Shown: positions 58,670-64,000 of the stretch, one piece after another
Layout of the letters: every line of letters starts with the position of its first letter
How positions within the stretch are numbered: the stretch's first letter is position 1
Assembly: GCF_020532805.1 (NCBI RefSeq)
Contig: NZ_MQTQ01000039.1
Coordinates: 1-64,000 of the forward strand
From: Arthrobacter sp. SO5
GTDB lineage: Bacteria; Actinomycetota; Actinomycetes; Actinomycetales; Micrococcaceae
Reading direction: 5' to 3'
Length of the DNA stretch: 64,000 nucleotides
Program-made: the position numbers and the translations under genes
The notes under the pieces: model-generated
What the model was told of the DNA's origin: nothing
Databases searched by the model: none
The model's input: the letters and a program-made list of their open reading frames with translations, nothing else

Positions 58670-59943
58670 GAGTCGGATTCGGATTTAGCGGATTCTCGTC
58701 TGGCCGCTGGAGCGGCTGCGTTCCGCCGGATGCTGCGGGAGAAATAGACCAGTGCGACACACTGGACGGCGCAAACAACAAACTCGCCAATGGCCAAGCC
58801 AAGCGCGCCGCCTGCTCCCTGCATGAAGGTGCTGAGGAAGAGCATCGCTGGCAAGCCTATCGCCGCGCCCGCTACGGTGCTCCAGAACACGGCCCTGATA
58901 CGTCCTGCCGGCACCAACCAGTGCGATCCCGTGGAGGTGTTGATGGAGACGAAGAGGAATGCCAAGCCAAACCAGAAACACGTTGCGCCGTCTGCGGCCA
59001 GCGGCTGGCCGAAGAGCAATTGCGTGACCCAGGGCCCCAGGAGGGTGAAACCCGCGAGGCCCGCGAGTCCCAGTACAGTGTGGCTGAGCAGGGAAAACTT
59101 CCGCCTTTTGAGGTGATCCCCGTCGATTTCCGCCACCCACCCCTGAAGGCTGCTCCCCAAGGCACCCACGGCCATGAGACCGATGCGGAAAAGCTTCTCG
59201 GCGGACACGAATACTGAGAGGCCTGACGGCAACGCCGCAGCCGCTACGACAAGAACCGGAGTGGCCGAGTATGCGGCGGCGGCCATTGTGGTTCCGGACG
59301 CGGCTCGTAGAGCCCAGATTTCCTTGAGGACGGGAAGGGCATGGAGCTGGGCATAATCGTGGCGCTTGCTGTATCGGCGGGTGAAAAAGAACGTCCCGAG
59401 CAGTCCGCCGGCCAGGATTGCGGCTGGATAAAGGATGATCAGTCCCGTGGCCAAAAGAACGGGGATGCAGGCGACGGTGGAAATGATCCTGGGCAGGACA
59501 TCGTAGCGGGCGATCTTGCCGGGCTCCCCGGTGGCAATGCAGTACCACGCCGGCGACAAACCCGCGGCCGCTTGTGCCCCGGCCATCAGGAAAGTCACCC
59601 AAAAGTTCCCGGCGCCGCCGTAGAGGGCGGCGATGCCAGCCAGGACCGGGAGGCAGAGGGAAAACGCCACGAGTCGTGTCATCAAACTGATGGCATAGAG
59701 GCGCCGGCGGAGCTCGGGGTCGCTGGTCCCGGCCACGCGGGCCGGCCCCGACAACGTCCAGCCCAGGCCTACGAGAATCGCGGCTAGGGAACCGACGGCT
59801 TGTCCGACGGCAAGCGCGTTCCATGTGCCCTCGCCGCCGACCCGGGCGATGTAGGGCAGGAGCAGGAAAGGCGCGAGCGAAGACAGAAGGGGAAGGCCCG
59901 CGAAGGCGGAGATCCGCTTGGCCATGTCACGGGAGTTGCTCAA
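58666..59943 (-). CDS. Wzx-type polysaccharide flippase (MOP superfamily)
   Basis: A 425-residue protein with about 12 hydrophobic helices and the pattern of O-antigen/teichoic-acid flippases (PST family): a basic start MSNSRDMAKRISAFAGLP followed by paired helices, FVSAEKLFRIGLMAVGALGSSLQGW near residue 245, and a hydrophobic end before a charged tail. It would move lipid-linked oligosaccharide units across the membrane. TTG at 59943 has GGAG nine bases before it and is preferred to the ATG six codons in. It is 39 bases downstream of a putative glycosyltransferase gene, so the cluster reads flippase plus transferases. Its end overlaps DUF6541 by four bases. Confidence 0.87.
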   Translation of the reverse strand: MSNSRDMAKRISAFAGLPLLSSLAPFLLLPYIARVGGEGTWNALAVGQAVGSLAAILVGLGWTLSGPARVAGTSDPELRRRLYAISLMTRLVAFSLCLPVLAGIAALYGGAGNFWVTFLMAGAQAAAGLSPAWYCIATGEPGKIARYDVLPRIISTVACIPVLLATGLIILYPAAILAGGLLGTFFFTRRYSKRHDYAQLHALPVLKEIWALRAASGTTMAAAAYSATPVLVVAAAALPSGLSVFVSAEKLFRIGLMAVGALGSSLQGWVAEIDGDHLKRRKFSLLSHTVLGLAGLAGFTLLGPWVTQLLFGQPLAADGATCFWFGLAFLFVSINTSTGSHWLVPAGRIRAVFWSTVAGAAIGLPAMLFLSTFMQGAGGALGLAIGEFVVCAVQCVALVYFSRSIRRNAAAPAARRESAKSESDS

Positions 59944-59982
59944 CGAATCACGCTCCGTCCCGGGTACGTAGGGTGTATCACC

Positions 59983-61032
59983 CTACGCATCTAGGTAATC
60001 GTAGGCATCTTTGCCGAACCGCTGTTCGATGAAGATGTCCGACACTTCGCGTTTGAAGCGTTTTTTCTCGCTCAGGATCGCCGCCCGGTACGAATCCTGT
60101 TTAGCGATTTCCCGGGGGAGGTCCGCCATCAGCTGCGGCAGGAGGGCAGCGGAGGACGACACTTCTGCGGGCCCGGGGGTGATCTTGTGTTCCCACGGAA
60201 TCGGCACATCCGCGTAGAAGGCGCCGGAGCCTCTCCGACCGACCACCGTGAGTGCGCCCGACAGTGCAGCCTCACGCGGCATCCGGTCCTTGCCGGGGTG
60301 AAAGCCGAGGTCAAGGTAGATCCCGCACTCTCCCAGTGTCGCCGTGACTTCGGTGCGGGTCATGCCTTGAATGGGGCGCCATTCAATGGATGGGTCGCAG
60401 ACTTTCATGACCTCGCGGATAATCTCCCCGCCCTTGACCGGGTTGAAAGTCACCAGGCGGTGGTTCCTGACACCATTCTCGCCTCCGGACAGGAACTCTG
60501 CGCTCGGCGTGTAGTCGGAAAGAAGGGAGGGCACGACGTTGAGGTGGGAGAAGAGGAATGCCCAAGCGTACGAGGACTGCACCGCATGAATAATGCGGCT
60601 CCGCTTGATGCTGCGCGGATCAACGCGGTTTTTCACGGCGCTCAACCGCGGAACCAGTGTCTCCTTGAGCGAGGACCATGGCCCGGCCGTCGACCTCAAC
60701 GCGGTGCGGCCTGCAACGAAGGTGGGTGAATAGTCGATGCTGAGCCACCAGCAGATCGGAGTGGCGCGCTTGTAGGCATGCAAATCGGCCACATAGACCT
60801 CAGGAACGACCACAACGTTGCCTTCGGCGTCCACAGGAGCAGGCGCCTCCGGTGCGTTGTAGATCTCGAACTGCTCCGCACGGGGGGTTGCTGCAGTAGC
60901 GGGGTGTGGCACGAGGTAGGCGTCCTCGCCGAGTTCACGGAGCATGTCCACAAGCTGGTGGAGCGCTTCGGGCCCTCCCGTGCGCAGCCCGCGGGGGTAG
61001 ACGACATAGATCTTGCGTGAATTCTCAGACAT
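59983..61032 (-). CDS. putative GT-B glycosyltransferase
   Basis: This 349-residue protein starts with a Rossmann-like IYVVYPRGLRTGGPEALHQLVDML, with the Gly-Gly-Pro-x-Ala loop seen in GT-B enzymes, and has a second Rossmann-like half (HRLVTFNPVKGGEIIREVM, SIEWRPIQGM, YLDLGFHPGKDRMPREAALSGALTVVGRRGSG) that resembles a nucleotide-sugar-binding site, with Arg and Glu in MPREAALSG. I do not recognise a specific family, so the substrate is unknown. The open frame runs to 61515, but its first 160 residues overlap the next gene in another frame; ATG at 61032 is taken as the start. Confidence 0.65.
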   Translation of the reverse strand: MSENSRKIYVVYPRGLRTGGPEALHQLVDMLRELGEDAYLVPHPATAATPRAEQFEIYNAPEAPAPVDAEGNVVVVPEVYVADLHAYKRATPICWWLSIDYSPTFVAGRTALRSTAGPWSSLKETLVPRLSAVKNRVDPRSIKRSRIIHAVQSSYAWAFLFSHLNVVPSLLSDYTPSAEFLSGGENGVRNHRLVTFNPVKGGEIIREVMKVCDPSIEWRPIQGMTRTEVTATLGECGIYLDLGFHPGKDRMPREAALSGALTVVGRRGSGAFYADVPIPWEHKITPGPAEVSSSAALLPQLMADLPREIAKQDSYRAAILSEKKRFKREVSDIFIEQRFGKDAYDYLDA

Positions 61033-61078
61033 CAACAGAACTTTCGGGTTGGGGGGAGCGGGCCGGCGGCAGTGATGC

Positions 61079-62026
61079 TCAGCGCAGCCGGGCGGCCAGC
61101 TGTTCGTCAATCTTTCCCAAACGGCCGCGCATGGCATCGCGGATACCACTGAGGGTGGCAAGAGCGTGTTTGCGACGGTTTGGGCCGTAAACGAGGCGCA
61201 CAACGTGGCTCTGGAGCTCCATACCCATGCGCCGGATGACCCATAGCGGCTGCTGCCTGAAGTACTTGCGGGCCATGACCAAGGAATTTCTGGTGATGTA
61301 GTAGACCCGGAAGGGCGCATGGTAGTGGACAAAGAGTCTCTTCTGCCCGAGGCGGGCGTGCCAGCCAAGTACTCGCAACGGGCGGGCGTCGCCCAGGGAG
61401 TGTTCCAGGTTGCAACCGGGGCCAGCAATTGCCCGGAGGCCGGCGTTGCGGACCCGGGCATTAAACTCCGAATCGACGCAGTCGATGAAAAGGGCCTCGT
61501 CGAGGTATCCAACACGGTCGAACACCGTGGCGCGGATCAGGGTACCCGACTGCATCGGGTCGAAGACCTCGGCCTCCGTATCTGCGTTTAATACGGGGAG
61601 GGGCATGCCGTTGTGCAACTGCGCGCAGACCATCGCGATGGTTTCGGGATTCCTCGACATCTTTTCGGCATCCAGCGCTTGCCCGATGTAATCCCCGCTG
61701 AATCGTGAATCCTGGTCCATCGTGACCACCCACTCGGGAGACCAGCGTGTGCGTGCGGCCTGAATGCCAGTATTGAGGGCTGCCGCGATTCCGGAGTTCA
61801 CCCCTAGGGAAATAACCACAGCACCCAGAGCTTTCATCTGGCTCAATACGGCCGTGACGTCCGCGCTTGACCCGTCGTTGACGACGACCACATGCGGCAC
61901 GTAGCGCAGAAGCCAACGAACGTTCTCGACGGCGGCGGCCGCGGGGTTAAAGACTGAGACGACCGCTGCCACGCTTCCGAATTGGCGGGGGGTGATCGGG
62001 GCTTCCGTCATAGTTGTGGGGTCCAT
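61079..62026 (-). CDS. GT2-family glycosyltransferase, rhamnosyltransferase-like
   Basis: A 315-residue GT-A enzyme: SVAAVVSVFNP begins the nucleotide-binding fold, VVVVNDGSSADVT is the conserved acidic loop, and VVTMDQDSRFSGDY the metal-binding DxD-like loop. The DCVDSEFNARVRNAGLRA and HYHAPFRVYYITRNSL stretches are typical of RfbF-type rhamnosyltransferases. It would add a sugar to a lipid-linked acceptor at the inner membrane surface. The ATG at 62026 has AAGG about eight bases before it; a GTG at 62080 that overlaps the previous gene by four bases is an alternative. It lies 46 bases upstream of the GT-B-like gene on the same strand. Confidence 0.85.
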   Translation of the reverse strand: MDPTTMTEAPITPRQFGSVAAVVSVFNPAAAAVENVRWLLRYVPHVVVVNDGSSADVTAVLSQMKALGAVVISLGVNSGIAAALNTGIQAARTRWSPEWVVTMDQDSRFSGDYIGQALDAEKMSRNPETIAMVCAQLHNGMPLPVLNADTEAEVFDPMQSGTLIRATVFDRVGYLDEALFIDCVDSEFNARVRNAGLRAIAGPGCNLEHSLGDARPLRVLGWHARLGQKRLFVHYHAPFRVYYITRNSLVMARKYFRQQPLWVIRRMGMELQSHVVRLVYGPNRRKHALATLSGIRDAMRGRLGKIDEQLAARLR

Positions 62027-62076
62027 TTCCGTGGCCTTGAGGGATGGTTCGTCTAGCTTGCCGCTTGGTTCGACGC

Positions 62077-62832
62077 TCACAGTGCGGCCGCGTTCCGGGC
62101 GCGGCGCCACGCGACAGCGATGTTCTTCGATAAGGCGATCCGGGCTTTCAGGATCTTGGGCAGGCCCCGCATGCCTGCGGGCGTGAGATTCTTCCCATGA
62201 AGGCGGTGCAGGATCGTGTTCGCTTCGAGGTAGGTGATGGATCGGTTCATGTTTCCAACAAGGGCGATCCACTGATCGTGGGATTCGGTCATGTGCGGCG
62301 GAAACGGCAGGATTTGCCTAAGCAGGTCCCGGTGGAAGGCCATGGCACACCCCCAGTGCAGCCGGTAGCCCACGAGAATTCCGACGATGTTGCGTACCGT
62401 GTGCGTGGAATCCTCGGCGCGCAGGCGGATCTCGTGAAAGCGCCCGACGGGACCTTCAATATGCTCGCAGTTACTGACGACCATCTGGCATCCCCCAAGC
62501 GCTGCGATCATGAGTTCAACGCGGCCCGGGATCCAAATGTCGTCCTGATCCGAGAGGAAGACGTATTCGCCGCGGGCTACGCCCAGCGCGCGCTCGAAGG
62601 TGCGGACGTAGCCCGCGTTGGTTGCAGCCTCGATCAGACGGATGCGGGGGTCCTCGATGGCCCTGATGATTTTCGCGGTAGTGTCGATGGACGCGTCGTT
62701 GACAACCACAAGCTCATCGTGGACGCCCAACTCCGCAAGGATGGAGTCAATCTGCTCTTCGATATGAAGGGAGCCGTTGTATGCAGCCATGCAAACAGAG
62801 ATGCGGGGCACAACGGTGGAGGGGGCATCCAT
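62077..62832 (-). CDS. GT2-family glycosyltransferase
   Basis: This 251-residue GT-A enzyme shows RISVCMAAYNGSLHIEEQIDSIL at the start, LVVVNDASIDTTAKII, NAGYVRTFERALGVARGEYVFLSDQDDIW with the metal-binding DQDD motif (about 85-93), and HDQWIALVGN, the segment thought to hold a catalytic base. Sugar and acceptor are unknown. The ATG at 62832 is chosen because the GT2 fold starts about ten residues later; upstream codons lie in the divergent promoter region and have no ribosome site. It heads the minus-strand run of three transferases and the flippase. Confidence 0.85.
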   Translation of the reverse strand: MDAPSTVVPRISVCMAAYNGSLHIEEQIDSILAELGVHDELVVVNDASIDTTAKIIRAIEDPRIRLIEAATNAGYVRTFERALGVARGEYVFLSDQDDIWIPGRVELMIAALGGCQMVVSNCEHIEGPVGRFHEIRLRAEDSTHTVRNIVGILVGYRLHWGCAMAFHRDLLRQILPFPPHMTESHDQWIALVGNMNRSITYLEANTILHRLHGKNLTPAGMRGLPKILKARIALSKNIAVAWRRARNAAAL

Positions 62833-63050
62833 GCGGTTGGAAGTCGCTTTCTTTTGCCTTGGGAGGCGTCGGGCCGGCTCTGACCAAACACCCACCAGTC
62901 TAGCAAGTTGCCGCTGCGGACCGGTTCGGCCACGTCTGCCCATATAATCAGAAGGCCCCGCGGAGTGACATATGAATCCGCGCGCATATCTGTGAGAACA
63001 GCCAAATTTAGACACCAGTGGCCAAACCCACCGGAAGGAACCAAAGGTCC

Positions 63051-63932
63051 ATGACCGTTGATGTGATGTTGCCCTACTACGGCGATGTAGACCAGATGAA
63101 ACTGGCAGCCCAAAGCGTCATGAGCCAGCAGTATCAGGACTGGCGGCTCGTGGTCATCGACGATGGCTATCCCGACCCCGAACCTGCGCGGTGGTTCGCT
63201 TCCATCGAGGATCCCCGGGTGACGTACCAGCGGAACGAAGAGAACCTCGGCGCCAACGGCAACTACCGAAAAGCACTCGGCCTCGTCGAGGCACCGTACG
63301 TCGTGATCATGGGCGCCGACGACGTTATGCTGCCCAACTATCTGGAGGTCGTCGTCAGCGCCTTCGCGGCGTACCCCGCCGCGGACGTTGTACAGCCGGG
63401 CGTGCAAGTCATTGACGAGAAAGGCATTGCATGCACTCCTCTGGTGGATGCGGTCAAGAAAATCTACGCACCCAGGACGAGCGAACGAATCGAGCTCAAG
63501 GGCGAGGCGATGGCCACCAGCCTCGTGCGCGCGGACTGGGCGTACTTCCCCTCCCTGACATGGCGCTCCGAAACAATCACCCGCATCGGCTTCACCGAAG
63601 GACTGGACGTCGTTCAGGACCTGGCTCTTTTGCTGGACATCGCTGCGGAGCATGGCTCGATGGTGGTCGACCCCGTTTTGGCTTTCCTGTACCGCCGCCA
63701 TTCCGCGTCCGACTCGTCCGTCCGGGCACTCGACGGCCGCCGCTTTGACGAGGAGCGTCGTTTCTTTGCGCAACAGGCTGAGCGTTTCGCCGGCCTTGGC
63801 TGGAACCGGGCGGCCAGGGCTGCCCGTTTCCACACCACGTCTAGGCTCAACGCAGCATCGATGGTTTTGAAATCCGTGACCAAGGGCCGCGTGGACTCCC
63901 TGCCGCGTCTCATGAAGCACATCGTGACCTAG
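63051..63932 (+). CDS. GT2-family glycosyltransferase
   Basis: This 293-residue GT-A enzyme has VDVMLPYYGDVDQMKLAAQS at its start, LVVIDDGYPD, NLGANGNYRKALGLVEAPYVVIMGADDVMLPNYL (metal-binding ADD motif at about 95-97), and a C-terminal region with QDLALLLDIAAEHGSM and FLYRRHSASDSS. It belongs with GT2 enzymes that make repeat units of surface glycans; substrate unknown. I take the ATG at 63051 (AAAGG three and GGAAGGA eleven bases before it); a GTG at 63018 would add 11 residues. It is divergent from the previous transferase gene and ends with a strong terminator. Confidence 0.85.
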   Translation: MTVDVMLPYYGDVDQMKLAAQSVMSQQYQDWRLVVIDDGYPDPEPARWFASIEDPRVTYQRNEENLGANGNYRKALGLVEAPYVVIMGADDVMLPNYLEVVVSAFAAYPAADVVQPGVQVIDEKGIACTPLVDAVKKIYAPRTSERIELKGEAMATSLVRADWAYFPSLTWRSETITRIGFTEGLDVVQDLALLLDIAAEHGSMVVDPVLAFLYRRHSASDSSVRALDGRRFDEERRFFAQQAERFAGLGWNRAARAARFHTTSRLNAASMVLKSVTKGRVDSLPRLMKHIVT

Positions 63933-63958
63933 AGAAAGCTCCCTGCCTGCCTGAAACG

Positions 63959-64000
63959 ACGGTGGGTGGTACGCCATAGCGTGCCACCCACCGTTTTTCT
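63959..64000 (+). terminator. strong intrinsic terminator after the last glycosyltransferase
   Basis: A 16-bp stem (63959-63974 with 63979-63994, one wobble pair), four-base loop and then TTTTCT at the window end. This is the most classical rho-independent terminator in the window. Confidence 0.92.

Noticed and set aside
62634..63977. A 447-residue minus-strand open frame reaching across two glycosyltransferases
   Set aside because: Its parts are antisense or out of frame with the clear GT2 motifs on either strand.

Overview
The window is a high-GC (mid-60s %) actinobacterial chromosome segment. Gene content and order point to Micrococcaceae (Arthrobacter/Pseudarthrobacter-like): mtrA-mtrB-lpqB-comF-hpf-secA in the order known from actinobacteria, then an Rv3235-type protein, a giant NAD-glutamate dehydrogenase and pdtaS next to whiB1. 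The genus is an inference; no rRNA or tRNA gene is present to settle it. Several genes seem to be read from leaderless transcripts (TANNNT six bases before the start codon), as is common in actinobacteria.

1-15.5 kb, housekeeping: a J-domain protein and trmL; an ArsR-like regulator with possible Fe-S cysteines; an EamA permease; a cysteine desulfurase; a ferredoxin-reductase-type flavoprotein; mnmA (the desulfurase probably supplies its sulfur); a complete oligopeptide ABC importer (binding protein, two permeases, fused double ATPase); chorismate mutase; a cysteine-free MetE-like protein; and a DUF4166 protein. 15.6-26.2 kb: the MtrA/MtrB/LpqB envelope-signalling operon, a ComF-type phosphoribosyltransferase, long-form hibernation factor HPF, a YcaQ-type DNA glycosylase and SecA.

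26.3-38.5 kb: an Rv3235-like protein, a LysM membrane protein, an unrecognised 190-residue protein, a small excisionase-type HTH protein, a SAF-domain membrane protein coupled to a MinD/CpaE-like P-loop protein, NAD-glutamate dehydrogenase, PdtaS and WhiB1, the last with a CRP/GlxR-like site in front. 38.5-42.5 kb: an orphan EssC/FtsK-type type VII secretion ATPase with an FHA domain and no visible partner.

42.7-47.6 kb is a tight operon for a galactofuranose polymer: UDP-galactopyranose mutase, a GlfT2-type polymerase, and the Wzm/Wzt exporter. From 47.6 to 53.7 kb two decayed IS21-family elements, an IS-end-like 20-bp tandem repeat and noncoding debris surround a DUF2142/GtrA divergent pair. 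53.7-63.9 kb holds a second surface-polysaccharide region: a second DUF2143-like paralogue of the DUF2142 family coupled to a PstS-like lipoprotein, a DUF6541 membrane protein, a Wzx-type flippase, a putative GT-B enzyme and three GT2 glycosyltransferases, closed by a strong terminator. Taken together, the right third looks like a cell-envelope glycan locus reshaped by insertion sequences, and the left two thirds are conserved core genome. The first 170 bases show no gene I can support.
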